NCBI RefSeq assembly: GCF_000283155.1
Contig: NW_004454156.1
Span: forward strand, 41,450,565-41,514,564
DNA length: 64,000 nt
Origin: Ceratotherium simum simum
Lineage: Eukaryota; Chordata; Mammalia; Perissodactyla; Rhinocerotidae
Reading direction: 5' to 3'
Of this stretch, positions 45,471 through 58,790 are shown piece after piece (the stretch's first letter is position 1; every line of letters begins with the position of its first letter). The notes under the pieces were generated by a model that worked only from the letters and a program-made list of their open reading frames with translations, was not told the DNA's origin and made no database searches. A program made the position numbers and the translations under genes.

Positions 45471-45711
45471 TGGGGCCGACCCTGTGGTGTAGTGGTTAAG
45501 TGCGCGGGCTCCACTGCTGGTGGCCCGGGTTCGGATCCCAGGCGGGGACCGAGGCACCACTTGTCAGGCCGTGCTGTGGCAGTGTCCCATATAAAGTGGA
45601 GGAAGATAGGCACAGATGTTAGCCCAGGGCCAGTCTTCCTCAGCAAAAAGGGGAGGATTGGCATGGATGTTAGCTCAGGGCTGATCTTCCTCACAAAAAG
45701 AAAAAAAATAG
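45471..45711 (+). mobile_element. ERE-type SINE, sense
   Basis: Head GGGGCCGACCCTGTGGTGTA, body and complete GAGGAAGAT tail with a short A tract. Flanks TAGAGATCGCCCCTG and TAGAGTTTGCCCCTG form a diverged duplication within HAL1/L1-like sequence. Confidence 0.92.
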
Positions 45712-46879
45712 AGTTTGCCCCTGTGTCTGCATTGTTTAGTGCTTAGGTAATGATTAGTTGGAGATTGTACTTGAACACCTTGAGCCCGTAAGGCTTTCAA
45801 CCTCTGTTGGTGGATTCTGTGTGTTTTGGGAAGCACATTGGAAGTTCAGGCCATTTTCAAGTTTGCCTCCTTTACTTTCTCTTGGGTCTTCTCCTGTCTC
45901 TTGTGCATGCATACAGATTTCCAGTTAGCCAGGGATGCCTGAGACTTGATCTCTCTCAGGTCTCTACTTTCCCTTGTGCTTGCTCTCACCCTCCCAATTA
46001 GCTGGCATTTTGAGGAAGCTTGGGACCTTTTGGGTTTCCCCTGCAAGTATGTGCTATCTCCTAGTCAGCCAGTGTTGTGTGGAGGGCATCAATCCTCTCC
46101 TCAGAATATGTGAATTTACCAAGTCCCTCTATGGCTCTCTCCTTTCCAGGATCGCCCTGTTAAATACTCCCTGAGGTAGTCCTCAGGCTTGTGGTTTACC
46201 TCATACAGTAATCTCAGGCTACAAGAGCTGCAGGCTTTTCTGCTTCCTGATGGGTGTGGTTTTCTGTTCTTTGCTCGAAATCAAAGTCAAGTCTCTTCAG
46301 CAGTGAAGCTGCTGGTTTTCACAGCCACCCTCACCTTGCTGGAACTACCATGTTTGTGGAGCAGGGGAGAGGGATGGAGGCGGCTCCTGGTAAGATGCCA
46401 TACTTCCACTGTTCTTTCCAAGAAGTTCAGTTATTTTTCATGAATAAACTCTTCTCATTGTGTTTTTTGCCTTTGGTTGATTTCTAGAGCACAAATGGGT
46501 GTTTTTTTACAGTTTTAGCCAGTTTTATATTGTTTTTTGAGGGCGAGATTTTGTACTCCTTCACTAGGGAGGACCAACTTTGCAACTTGGATTCTAAAAC
46601 CTAGAAATATTACATTTCAAAGCCAAAGGCTCTTTTGTCTAATTCATGCTTTGTGAGGATAGAGAACAATAGGTAATTTTTTAAGAGAAATGACAAAGAA
46701 AGGTGGATGGATGAATCTTGATCCAAAGCTTAGATTTCTAAGTAGTATGACGCTTTTACCTCTGTATAGGTAGATTTGCAAGCTCAAACTAAAGTTCATC
46801 AAATGATTTGGTGGCTCTTGTGGGAGGCAGACATGTGTTGTTTCTTCAGAGTGAGCCAACCATTGTTGACCAAGTACTT

Positions 46880-47040
46880 TCCTTATAGTGTTTGCTTGGT
46901 AACAGTTTTGTGAAATAGGTATTGTAATTAGGATCATTTTACAGATAAGGAAATAAACTTTTAGGTTAGTTAGTGACTTACCCATGCCTTCAACATTTGT
47001 ATGTGAGAGAGATAGTACTTGAACCCATTTCTTCTGACTT
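46880..47040 (-). mobile_element. MIR SINE, antisense
   Basis: 'tgtgaaataggtattgtaat', 'cattttacagataaggaaat' and 'tagtacttgaacccatttct' follow the reverse MIR order, including the tRNA-like box at the right. Confidence 0.8.
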
Positions 47041-48520
47041 CGTTTTTTGTATTCTATATAACTGCTTTCCTACCATGTTGTAATTACTTGCAGACTCTTT
47101 GATGATCTTAGTGTATTTATTTATGTAGGTAGTACTTGAAGTTAGAACAGTTCATAACAATCTTCTTAAATTTTTACTAGAGCTCAAATTCTTTTCTTTC
47201 AAATGGTAATCATTCTTAGCTTATCGAAGAGCCCCTATTCATTCATGCAGTTGTGAAACAAACTGGTAAGAGTCAGAGAAAGAGATATCCCATGGCAGCT
47301 TCCTCTGCCAGCTTCCTCTTTTTTTCTTACTCCATAGATGCAGATTCTGCCCAAGAAGCCCCTGCATTGCAGAGGGACTGGAGATCTGTATGATCTGTTT
47401 ATTTCGCAATTGACAAGGGTAAGGGGGCCTTAATGGGGGAGGCGCTTGGGTGCCCTAAATTTAGCTTTTATGAAGCTGGGCTAACATTTGTTTTGGAAAT
47501 ACTTAAACTTAGTATTTTTAAAAACCCTTTTATGAATTCCATTTGTCCTACATCAGTTAAGTGTCAGGTTATCATCTTAAAAAACATTTATTATAATGGT
47601 GATTTTTTTTTTTTAAAGTCCTGTTCAGAGCAAGTCAGACAAACATGATTCACATTTCTAAAATTCCAAATCTGGGATCATTTAGAATATAAATAATATT
47701 GAATATATGTAAGTAAAATTTCACTACAATGAAATTTTAAGAGGTTTTAGATAAATGTCTATTTCTGTAGCCCGTCATAGTTATTCTTTATTAATCTGCT
47801 CTGTTCCTTTTCCATAAATCTGTCAATCTAGAGTGAAAAAGGGACTTGTGGTTATACCATAAACATTGTGGGTGGGTGTGGTGTCGTCTTCTTACTACTA
47901 GAAATTAATACCTACTTCCTTGAATTCTATGTCCAACCTAGATACCAGTGAAATTTGAGTTGTATCTTCAGACTGTCCTGTATCTGTTTATTAGTATAGG
48001 TGTAAGGTGCAGTTGGTGAATCTCATGAGAGCCAAGATTAAGTTTTATAGGTCTCACTTGGCAAGTTTGTAGAACAAGTGCCAGAAATGGTGGTATTCAT
48101 AGTAGGATAGGGTTAAAATAGGTGAGGAAGAGTTTAATGCTCTTTTAAAATTGCAGAAGGTCCAGGCAGATGATTGTAGCTTTGATGAATAGTTGAGAAG
48201 ACTCGACTTGGTCATGGTCTGATGGGCTTATTTTTGTTTTTGAGGATATTGTTATACCTGGTAGTGAAATAGCTTTGTTTACCTAAAGAAGTATTGTACA
48301 TTTCTGTAATTTAAATAGATATTTTTAGTATTCTGTACCTCTTGTATTTTTAAATGGTCTTCTTTAAACATTTAATTTATAGGTTTTAAGAATTCAACAA
48401 TATTATGTATATTATCCTTACCAGTATTAATAAATGTTCCACTTTTTAGTGCCAACACATTGGAAAACTATTTTTATTCTTAAACTTCTTAAATGACTTT
48501 TTTTTTCTGTTTTCTTTAAG
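47041..48520. other. Intron before exon E, nothing recognised
   Basis: AT-rich; ends in the strong T-rich acceptor of exon E. No gene or named repeat seen. Confidence 0.6.
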
Positions 48521-48663
48521 CCATAAGGATGAGTTTACCATTATTCCTGTACTGGTTGGAGCTCTGAGTGAGTCAAAAGAACAGGAATTCGGAAAACTCT
48601 TCAGTAAATATCTAGCGGATCCTAGTAATCTCTTTGTGGTTTCTTCTGATTTCTGCCATTGGG
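48521..48663 (+). CDS. MEMO1: MEMO1 coding exon E (residues 146-194; SDFCHWG motif)
   Basis: 143 nt. The acceptor follows a strong T-rich tract (TTTTTTTCTGTTTTCTTTAAG) and the donor is GTAAGT. It encodes [20 protein letters not shown], then the [17 protein letters not shown] stretch and SDFCHW, ending one base into Gly194. Asp189 and His192 lie in the SSDFCHWG signature close to the putative metal pocket. It follows the largest intron in the window (20,025 nt), which is packed with repeats and contains the SNAP23 retrocopy. Confidence 0.95.
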
Positions 48664-49741
48664 GTAAGTTCTAGATTTTAACATATCATGGTAGATATTA
48701 TATACTTGTGGTTAAAGGTATCTTTTCATTCTAAGCTCAGATTTTCAGTTCTTGATCGCTTTCCTTAGAAAGTTTTACTTTTAGCAGCAATGTTTAAAAG
48801 TGAATAAAAGTCTTTTGGTCATTTAAAAAGGATCAGATTATAATAGTGGATTATGGATACATTTCCAAAGGCGACTGGTATAATTGGATTCACACTGTGA
48901 GGGCATCCTTGCTTAGACACTTAACATTAGTGGAAGTTAAGATCTTGTAACCCCATTTCCAGGTAGAGTTGTATGGTAGATTCTGTGAAGTTAGTTTTTG
49001 GTGGATAAAATAAGTGTTCTTCTTTAGAACGTAGAAGAGCATGGTCTGCTATGCCAGTGCTTTTCCCCATTTCTTCTTTTGTAATTAGTCTTTTTTTCTT
49101 TCTTTTTTTTCCTTCAGTACTTAATTTTTGCCCATAGTTGTCTTCAGTTTAGAGCTTCCCTCCAAAGATTGTAACATGTTGGCTGTTAGCACTGTGGTCT
49201 TCATTGGTAATGGTTTATAAGGATAAGAACTCTTACGTGATTTTTTTTATTATTATGAACTAAAAGAATAAGGAAGCTTCACAGTGAATAGATCATAAAG
49301 GAAGTGAGACATTTGTGGATGCCTCTTTTAGTAAATTTTGTTTTTTAAATTCTTTGAATACAGTTTGCTCTCATTTATCCATTACTGTTCTAGAATATTT
49401 CTGAATCCTGTTCCTTTTAGGACATCTCTTTGACTCATTTATTCATTGGTTTAAGGATGCCAATATCTATTCATTCCCCAGTTATTTCTTTGGTTATAGA
49501 GAAAACATAAGGCACAAGACCAGAATTTTAAGATAAGAGTGCTAGAATGGCCAGGAAAACATCCTCAATGAGGATAGGGAGCCCTGGCTTTTACACGTCT
49601 TACCCATTGATTGCCCGAGTTGATTCAATATTTATCTGGCCTGGTTAGGCTGGTATCTTCTTCTCTTACCTCATGCTTGAGATTTCAGTTCAACAGAACC
49701 ATTCTCTCTAATGGCATAGATAAGTCTTTTTGTTTAAGGCA

Positions 49742-49975
49742 CTAATTTCTCAACTGGGGCTTATTGTCTTCCCAGGAGGATTTGGAAATGCTGGAGACAT
49801 TTTTGGTCATCACAACTGGGATGGGGGTGGAAGGTGGGGATGCTGTTGGCATTTAGTGAGTAGAGTCCAGAGAAGCTGCTAAATAAACAGCCTACAATGC
49901 ACAGGACAGCCCCCACATCAAAGAATTATCCTGCCCAAAATGTCAATAGTGCTGAAGTTGGGAAGCCCTGGTTTA
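49742..49975 (+). mobile_element. MER20-like hAT-Charlie element, sense
   Basis: 'ctaatttctcaactggggct', 'ctggagacatttttggtcat', 'ctacaatgcacaggacagcc' and 'caaaatgtcaatagtgctga' match the nonautonomous MER20-type element along its full length. It is noncoding. Confidence 0.85.
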
Positions 49976-51660
49976 GGGTGTGCAGGTGGCTGTGCAACCT
50001 TGCCAAACTCCTTAAGAGGTTCTCAGGGTTCTTTAGTAACAAATTCTGTTGGCTAGTTGGTTTGTTCCCTTTGGCAGAACTTGTGTTTTATGGATATAAA
50101 TATATTACTTAGATCTGAGGGCTAGGTAGATGCTTAAAAAGAGTTCTTTTCTTGGGAATTCTGAAGTTTAATAGTAGTTGATCTTAAAAACTAAGGAATA
50201 TCATTATTGAAAAAAGGGCTGTGTTTCTTAGTATTGTGAATTTGCATTGGTAATAAAGCATATCCATATGTTTTAGAAATTAAAAATTCTTGAAGCATGT
50301 GCCCCCTCCCTCTTCATTTTTAAGGCTGTTATGAATCACTATAAATCACTATGATTTCAATAATTAGTTCCCCTGATATTGTTCTTCAGAGTCTAAGCTC
50401 TCCCTCTAGGTTGGCACTATGTGCAACCACAACATAAATCGAAATAAAACATCAGTAGATGTCTTAATAGTGCTCTTTTCTGTAGAATCATCCTTTTTAC
50501 CTCATTAATGAATTCTAAAGCAACCAAACCCTAGTCTACTACTATATTTAAGTACAATGTTGAGAGAGAAAAATGAAAAATGTTTTACATTGTTCCTAGA
50601 TTCTCAGAAAATTATTTTAGGCCATTTGCTCTCCTGATTTCTGGAAAATTTCGGTATTTAAATTATAAGATAGAATCTCCTGCTAATAATTACAAAAAAG
50701 GACTCAAAATTTCCAAATGTTGATAAATGTTAGCTATGGGAATTATCCAGAGACTGAAACATATTTATGTTTACGTTTGGCGGTTGAATAATAGAACTTT
50801 TCCAAATGTTTATTTTTTTTAGTATCGCTATCACTAACAGTACTCACTGAGTGCTTCCTTTGTGCTTATGGAAAGCACTGTACTTATTCTTATTAGGAAA
50901 TTTGATGGAGGTTTGGGGGTAAGTGGAAGGTGTTGCGTGGATACTATTCCAAAATCGGTAGTCTCCTTTCCGTAAGAGTAATAATAACTGTCATTCTTGT
51001 AAAGTAAGATTCATTTTCTATTTTACATGCCTATTGAAGTACTATGAATCATTGGCTAGTTATTGGTTAAACTGTCTTTACTTAGAAATTAAGTTTCATA
51101 TTTCTTGAATTCATTCTCTAGTGGCATTGATCATCTTTTCTAAATTAATGAGTGCTATATTCCCATCTCAAAAATCTAGCTTTTTCTTATAAACATAATG
51201 CTTAGTGGTTTCTTCTTTTTCTTTTTTTAACGATACTATACAGATTGATTTTGCCATACCAGCGTAATGATAACACTGAATTCTAAATCATTTCACAGGA
51301 AGTATTCCATTCCACAAGTACTCAGAGACCTTAAAAGTTTCATTGAGTTAGGCTCTTAACACACTCCACATTTCTAAATAGCTGATTTTTGAAGAAAAAT
51401 CACTTAATTGATTATGGTACAGTTGACAAATCACCCAGATACATACAGTGGAATTTTTTTGTTCTTTTTGTTGAATAATATGTTAGAGTACTGGCAGTGA
51501 TGACATTTTTCACTTCTAGTTGTTGTTTCTCTTTATATTTTTCTCCAGCTTCTGTGAAGAATAAAGAGAGAAACTTGGTGATAGAGACAGTTGGGGAGGC
51601 CTATATGTAATTGGAAGGATTTTGCCTTGTTGATGTTATTTGTTAGCCAATGTCCATTAC
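49976..51660. other. E-F intron stretch, nothing recognised
   Basis: Unique-looking AT-rich sequence between the MER20-like element and an ERE. The open frame at 49897-50112 overlaps the MER20 end and is accidental. Confidence 0.6.
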
Positions 51661-51679
51661 AAGAATGACTTTTTTTTTT

Positions 51680-51882
51680 TTTTAATTTTATTTATTTATT
51701 TTTCCCCCAAAGCGCCAGTAGATACTTGTATGTCATAGCTGCACATCCCTCTAGTTGCTGTATGTGGGACACGGCCTCAGCATGGCCGGACAAGCGGTGC
51801 GTTGGTGCGTGCCCGGGATCTGAACCTGGGCCGCCAGTAGCGGAGCGCGTGCGCTTAACCGCTAAGCCACGGGGCCGGCCCT
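51680..51882 (-). mobile_element. ERE-type SINE, antisense
   Basis: CTACTGGGGCTTT tail type (here with CTGGCGCTTT) in reverse, head GGGCCGGCCCC at right. AAGAATGACTTTTTTT flanks both sides. Confidence 0.94.
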
Positions 51883-53660
51883 AAGAATGACTTTTTTTTT
51901 AAGTGTATTTTGCTTTAAAGATATTCATCTTTCAGATCCCGTTTAACTTTTATTTAGACTTGAAAGAGACATTAGGGAGATAAAAAATAGAAAGTTTTCT
52001 TTTTGGGTGAGACAAGCCAAGGGATAGTTGGGAGCACAGATTCTGTTATTCCCCTTCTTTCTATCCTCTCATTTGACTTCTCCCCAAAAAATCTGCATTT
52101 CAGTTCCTGCCTTGTATCTTATCGTTAGTCTCGATGCATATGAAAATGCATTAGTCGGCTCAATAGGATAGTGTTTCCCTGGTAACACTTACAATGATCC
52201 TGCCTCATTTCACCTGTCCTGCTACTATCAGGAACAGTGGCATAAGTAAAAGGACATTGGCTGCTAGTATTTGATTTTTACTATGGTTAAGTAATGTTGT
52301 GTACTTAAGTTCCACATCCTGTAGGATGGTTCCATATAAGAGAATTTTGTCTGGACCTGTTTAGTTTTTCTAATTAGTAGAATTTTCATTCTATTTTCCT
52401 AAGTTTCATTTTTACTCTTCTCTATATTTACTGTTAATATTTGTGTTTTCCTGACCTCCCTGAAATCTATATTTCCAAATTTAGGTTATTGACAGCTTTC
52501 ATTAACATAATTTTTAGTTAACTTCTAAAAAGTTTCTAAATGAAACTGGATCTAACAGAACTTGATTCTTTAAAAGTGGATTCATGCATCTATTTAATTT
52601 TCCTTTTATGGTAGTTTTAAGTGCAAATCAATTTCAATAAATTTACTTGGTAAATGATAATGGTAAATTATATTATTTTCTTAAAATATGAATAAATTTC
52701 ACTACAGTCACTTTAGCAGTTTTGAATTTTATCTACAAACATATTTGTCTAGGTTTACATAATTGTTTTTTCATAAATATGTGCCACTTATTAAAAGTGA
52801 TGTTCCCCTAAATATTTATGATATTTATGTCTTTAGTCAGATTTATAGTTTAATATATATTAAAAAATACGTTTTCATGCATACTCTTCTTCCTTTCTTT
52901 TGTTAGTCTCCTGGGTATGAGGGTATTACTATTTTCTAAATATTTAAGTTGGTTTGAGTGTAAGTTAGCTAATTCCTGAAATATATCTTAATCCAAGCTT
53001 TCATATTTGTCTTCTCAAATATTTGTACATACTGAATTCACATATTTAGGTTTTTGATCTTTTGTAAGTTTGAGAGAAGGCTAATACTTTTACATTATAA
53101 CTAAGACTTCAGAATGAAAGGACTATAGTATTTTGCTTATAAAAATGATTATTTGATGCTACTTAGATAATATTTCCTTTATGAAATACATTTTTTCTTT
53201 GGTAGAGATTTCAATTATGAATGTCCTCAGTGTAGGTCCTTAGTATAGAATAGCCTGTTACTCTTATCTCCCAGGTTGTTGTGAGGTTTATCTCAAATAT
53301 TTGAAAACATTTCAACATATAAACGTAAAATGATTAAGTGAATGTATAACAGTACAATTTTCACTGGACATACAACTGAAAGTCTGTCTTATTGACTGAT
53401 CTTTTGGGGCTTTATAGATCAACTTTCCAAGCTTATTCATTGTTTATTTCTGCAATCCAGTGTTTAGCTTAATGTTGAGGTAATTAATACTTTTTTACTT
53501 TTTGTTTTGAGGTACTTAAAAGTAGTATTGGTTCTTGTACCATTCATTGTTATGTTTGTCCTCATTAGTTGATTGTTGTGTGTTAAACAGACATCCCTGG
53601 AGCTTATTCTCCACACTCTGTGAATCCACTCATTAAAATCACCAGTCACCTTTGGAGATG

Positions 53661-54007
53661 GGAAAATTACTTACCTGTATTTCTTTTTCTCAGAAAGCGT
53701 GCTCTGGAATGGATTCACAAATGAGCTACCCTCCTTCCCTCAAAGAGTAAGGTTTCTGCTTTACAGGATTTTTTTCTTGGGTTATTTTTCCTCTCATCTT
53801 TTGAATTTGAAAAGAACTGAGGGAAGGCACCTGAAGAAACTACTGACATACTCACTAGGGGAGTTCCAAAGCTTGTGCTGCCCCTAGGGGCAGTGTCAAT
53901 GGCTCTTAAAGCTAGAAAGCTCATACTTGGAGTTGAAACAGGGGCTCAAAGAATCCATTTTCCCAGTGTACCTTCTGAAAGGATAAGTTTCAGGTAAGTA
54001 ATTTTCT
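53661..54007. mobile_element. Palindromic MITE-like element with inward acceptors and outward donors
   Basis: About 347 bp with imperfect terminal inverted repeats of about 56 bp. GAAAATTACTTACCTG (53662-53677) is the exact reverse complement of CAGGTAAGTAATTTTC (53991-54006), and the arms stay similar through a shared CAG exactly 16 bases inward and AATGGATTC. On the + strand the left arm gives a pyrimidine tract ending in CAG (53691-53693), and the right arm gives a perfect donor, CAG/GTAAGT. I do not recognise the family. It lies in the E-F intron of MEMO1. Confidence 0.75.
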
Positions 54008-54356
54008 CTTACTACGTGATATGCTTTATTCATACTTGTAGAAGTACACAAGTCCAGTTCTCCAGGTACATAGGCAACTGTATTTGTTCAGTTTAGATGC
54101 ATAAGCTCTACTGAATGTTAGAAATGTTGTAAAACAAAATATATCTGCTCATGAGGTACATGAAATCATAATATATTTTAAATAAACAATAAATATTTAA
54201 TTAAAGGTGCATTTATGGTCAGTGTATGTGGTAGTGTTGCCATTTATTTTATTTCTTATAAATAAAATCTTGATCAACTTAATTTTTTAGGAATTAGAAA
54301 CAAAAAAAGATCTTTTGAACTCAAATTCCAAGTGGTGTTTAATTAAAGTTAGTTAC

Positions 54357-54385
54357 CTACATACATACATACATACATACATACA
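54357..54385. repeat. (ATAC)n microsatellite
   Basis: About seven uninterrupted ATAC units in the E-F intron; it could vary in length among individuals. Confidence 0.97.
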
Positions 54386-56992
54386 GGCTAAGGTGATGGC
54401 AACTATTTATTTCAAATTAGATGCTTTCTGTAAGTATATTGACCAGAATGAATTACTCAAGTAATTTTTAAATATTGGTACAATTTTTAAAAATTATCGT
54501 GAGACAGTTTGAGCTGTTGTGAGATATTGTCTTAGTGTAGTAGCTATATGTAGTGTGGATTTAGCTTCTTAACTGATATATTCTTTAGAGCTCATCAGAT
54601 ATTTCTACTCAATTCTTCAGCTACTAAATGTGATGTGGCTATTAAAGAGTAGCAAAAAGTTGATAGCAAAATATTAAACATTTGCTCGTTGATTTTCTGT
54701 GCACTTTATCATTCTTATTAAATCACATGTTGATTTAGTATCTTAAAGTATTTCAAAAATTCTGTGTACTTTTCTCTTACTTTAGAAGTAGTTTTTAAGT
54801 GAAAGTTACATTGTAAATGGTCCATATGAACAAGACAACATTTTAAAATATGGTTACACTTTTCACTTACGATTAGGGCAAGTTAGACCAACTTCAACCG
54901 TTTGAAACAGCAGCTCTGAACTTAGGAATAAACAGAAAGGGGTTTTGAGTAGCAAATGACTGTCACAAAGTACATGCATTTTTCTCTGCACCTGAGAGTA
55001 GCAGTCTTCAGATAAGACAATTATGTCCCAGTCACAAGGATTGTTGAAGCTAAAGCTACCAGCTATCTCCAGAAGCAAGAAAAAGAGAATACATTAGTAT
55101 AAACTTGAAGCAGTTCAGATTCAAAGAATACTCATCTTGATTTCTTCCAAGGATATTACTCTTACTACAGTGACAGTGACAGAATTTTCTTATCTAAGAT
55201 TATTCATTTAATTGTTCATTCATTTCACAGAAGATTTTGGGCAGCTTTATCAGAAGAACTTTGAAATAGTAGAAATTTAGTACCAATGATTTGAATCAAT
55301 AAATTATTGTGACAGACTTTAGATTTGGCTTTGAGCCTTCTGACAGCCACCTAGCAAATAGGAAAAATAGGGTCTATATATAGTTCTCATTATTAGGTAG
55401 GAGAAATACATACATTCTTTAAAGAAAAACAAAGCTATACCTAACTCTAAATTTTGAGGGAAATGTCTGATGAATTATTTAATGTAGGGGCATTGAGTGA
55501 TGTATTGTCACTAAGAATTTTTTTAGTGCAAGGACTGTAATGGATCTCATAGTTACGGCAATATGCAGTAATCTTCAATGTTAATGAAAAAAGGTTGTTA
55601 TATTCGGAAAGCAGATAATTGTCTCAGAACTCTGTTGCTTGATTCTAGGATATCATGAATTTTAGGATGCCATATTGATTTAATAATGGCTCTTGGGGGA
55701 AAATAAGAACTGCCGCATTGAGTAATTGTACATATTAATGTATGTGAAAAGTTAAGGAAATATGATATATTGTAGAAAGGTGACCATCAAAAGTGCTCAG
55801 CATCAACAAGTAAATAAAAGGTTAAGAAATGTGATGTGTGGTTTTTCCAAAATTGGACGTTAAAAGGGTTTTATAATTTTGCATTGCTCATTATTTATAA
55901 GATGATATTTTTTAGTAAAATAAACAGAAAACTTAAAAATCATAATTATACAAAGAAACCCATCTCCTCAGATGTGAGGATAATAATTGGGCATGTGAAC
56001 ATTGCTCTAAAAATGAAGCACAAGGCACAGTGTGTGCATACATGATTGGTGTACTCTAATACCTTTAGAAATGCATTTTGGTGAATCTTTAAAAATAAGG
56101 AAGTAAACAAGTAATGAGTTCTTAGAAATAAAGGCATCATTGAAATATAGGTTTAGATGTATCTGAAATACAGCATAATCAGTTGAAGAACAATCTACAA
56201 TTAGTTATGAATCTGTTTAACGTTTGGTTTTCATATGACTATAGTAGGAAGCAAAATTTATTTCCTGAGCCTTTGTTTTCTGTCTTCTTTTTACTCTTCT
56301 TCCATTTTACTCTCTCTGTTCTTTGGAGAACAGCTAAACATTGAATGTTCTGTGCTTGTGCCCTTATTTTGATTTTATTGTTAGAATAGGACTATTTAAT
56401 TATATTTGTCCTTTTGTTCACCCTATTTTAAGGCACTTGTATTGATCTTTTTCCAAGTAGAAAGTTTTGCAAAAATAAGATAAATTTTTAAATTGAGGTC
56501 ATAAAAATCACACAGGCCACTTGTATCTCTGGCCTACACTTGTTTTCTGTAATAGAAATCAAATCTTTGCATTTGTACAGCAAAAGCTAAGCTTTCATTG
56601 ATTTGTTACATTGAGATAGTTTCCTTAAACCAAATTTTCTTGAATCGTATTCTTTGGGTTTACTTTCCATTGTAGACTGATATAATATGTTTAACAATGC
56701 TTCTAACTTTAAAGCTGTTTTGTTTCCTTAGTCTTTTGTATTGCTTGTGACTTTAAGGTTCTACAATGAAATAGTTTTTAACATCATAAAACACTGGTGA
56801 TATATCATTTCTTTACTACCTTCCCAAATATGCCTTTTATTTTTATGTACAAGGGCTCTTGGGAATGATTCTCTCAGAGGCTTAAGCTGTGCTTTGCCTT
56901 CCGTGAGAACTGAAAGTATTTGGTAAGCGCTTGCTTTCTTTTTAGCTTCTAATTTTTCCCTATTTTATTTTGTACATGATATTTGTTTCAAG
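54386..56992. other. E-F intron before exon F, nothing recognised
   Basis: AT-rich; a 71-codon reverse frame (55078-54863) has no recognisable domain. The end forms the acceptor of exon F. Confidence 0.6.
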
Positions 56993-57069
56993 GTCAAAGG
57001 TTCCGTTACAGTTACTATGATGAATCCCAGGGGGAGATTTATAGATCCATTGAACATCTAGATAAAATG
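56993..57069 (+). CDS. MEMO1: MEMO1 coding exon F (residues 194-219)
   Basis: 77 nt, with acceptor ATTTGTTTCAAG and donor GTAAGT. It completes Gly194, encodes [20 protein letters not shown] and HLDKM, and ends at a codon border (phase 0). Cys244, the remaining reported metal ligand, belongs to exons beyond the right edge of the window. No further MEMO1 exon can be seen from 57070 to 64000, so the following intron is at least 6.9 kb long. Confidence 0.95.
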
Positions 57070-57659
57070 GTAAGTCTTTCAGGTGTGGGGTTTTAATGCT
57101 CTAAGGTTTTTTCTTTAATTTCAGATTAGTGATTCAAGACAATATGTTGAAATATACAATGGACTAATAATTCTTTCCCTATCTTTAACTAAATGTGCAA
57201 AATATAGTTTGTAATCATATGAATATTATAATAAAAATAATCCCTGTTCTATTAGTAGAAATTTTCCTTCATCTTAATTTTATTTGATTAATGAGACTAT
57301 TTAAGAATAATTAGATAGGATTTTAGATACTATTTGGGGGAGTGTCGTAGTTTTAGGGACTACAGGTTACTAATGCCATTACTTACTGTTAAGCAGAAAC
57401 AACTATAGCAAATTCTTAGTTCATTTTATTATTTAATTCTATTTTTTGGCCATTTGGATTTTTCTTAAATGGAATTTCAATTTGTGGTTTTAAATATAGA
57501 ATTTTAAATATGATTGTATTCTTACCTAGCCCAGGAGTACAGTAGACATTGATCCTGCTCTCATTTTCCTTGAAGTAGTATGGTAGTCATAGTACTTGTT
57601 ATAATATTTAAAAAGTCATATAAATCGTTTTGGTATCTACTCATAAGCAGAATATCAAA

Positions 57660-57800
57660 TCTAGCAGATATGTCTCTAACTTGCTCTGACCTTCAACAGA
57701 TCATTTCAGTTCTCCAGTCCTCAATTCGTCATCTCTAAGATGAGAGACTTGGAGTGGATGGTCTCTAAATTGTTTTTAAACTCTGTCAGCCTTTAAGCTT
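57660..57800 (+). mobile_element. MIR-like remnant, sense
   Basis: 'ctcaattcgtcatctctaag' followed by 'gagtggatggtctctaaatt' resembles the MIR 3' half. It begins about 590 bp after exon F. Weak. Confidence 0.45.
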
Positions 57801-58619
57801 CTATATGTTATCTGTTAAAATCAGCTTTACCACTGTATGAAAAGCTTTATGCATATGATTTAAGATATGATATGATTTAATATATTTACAAGAATATTTA
57901 AAGTAGATAAAACATTTTAGTAAGGAATCTGGATCTAAACTATAGGTAGATTATATCTCGTAGTATATTTTATTAAAAGCCAAATGGAATGAATGCAAAT
58001 TTGGTTACTTAGGAGATTTTATCATATTTAAATTTATCTTCTTATTCTAAATCCATATTATGACCTAATACTTTTACCTTCGGAATTTTGTTTGGATTTT
58101 AATCTACTGACTTTTCTTGGACTTTATGATATTGTCATTTCAGTCATTAATTCTTTTCTGACTTTTACTTCTTATTTTTGTGAGGTTTAGTTCTCAATTG
58201 CCTCAGAAAATTTTTCTGATTCTATCATCATTTATCTTCTTCATGTTGCAAATGGTTACTGGGTGTCTACTGTGTGTCTGGTACTGTGTGAAGTATTGAA
58301 GATATTAAGAAGCGAAAACATGGTCTCTGAGTTAATGAAACTTACAGTCTAGTTATCCAACAGACTTAGAAAGAAGCTATGACAATATAGAGATGTAAGA
58401 GAGATTTAGGAGGTAGTGTGGACACACTGGTCTCCTTACAGTTCCGCGATAATGCCACATATATGCCTAGCTTATGGCTTTTGCCCTTTTTGCACTTGAC
58501 TGTCTCACTTACCTTATGACTTTGCTCAGTTTTCACCTTCCCGACGAGGCCTACTGACCATTCTGTTTAATTTTGCATCCTACCTGCCACCCTTTCAGCA
58601 TTCCCAATCCACCTTCCCC

Positions 58620-58790
58620 TGCTCCACTTTTTCTTCTAACAAACTAAATATTTACTTATTTGTTACAGTTTTGTTAGTCAGGGTTTGTTTTGTTCACTGA
58701 TGTATCCAAAGTGCTTGGAATAGTGATTAGAACGTAAGTAGGTGCTCAATAAATATTTTTCAAATGAATGAATTAGTGAGTATACTCTTC
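58620..58790 (+). mobile_element. L2/MIR-type 3' tail, sense
   Basis: 'agtgcttggaatagtgatta' and 'gtaggtgctcaataaatatt' followed by 'caaatgaatgaatta' is the usual 3' end of these ancient elements. Confidence 0.6.

Larger units (their letters stand above)
44540..46490 (-). mobile_element. HAL1/L1 ORF1-region sequence, antisense
   Basis: Reverse frame 45267-44989 encodes an ORF1p-like piece (FKKKLRAKETGNWDPFLGEK and INMFKEIKETMLKK). The flanks lack ORF2, and the GC-richer 45720-46490 looks like a 5'-end region, which would suit HAL1, an L1 relative with ORF1 only. An ERE lies at 45471-45711 and a GGT repeat at 45291-45311. Confidence 0.55.

Noticed and set aside
53699..53887. 62-codon frame taken as a separate small gene
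   Set aside because: It lies wholly inside the palindromic element and has no protein-like features; treated only as part of a possible cryptic exon.
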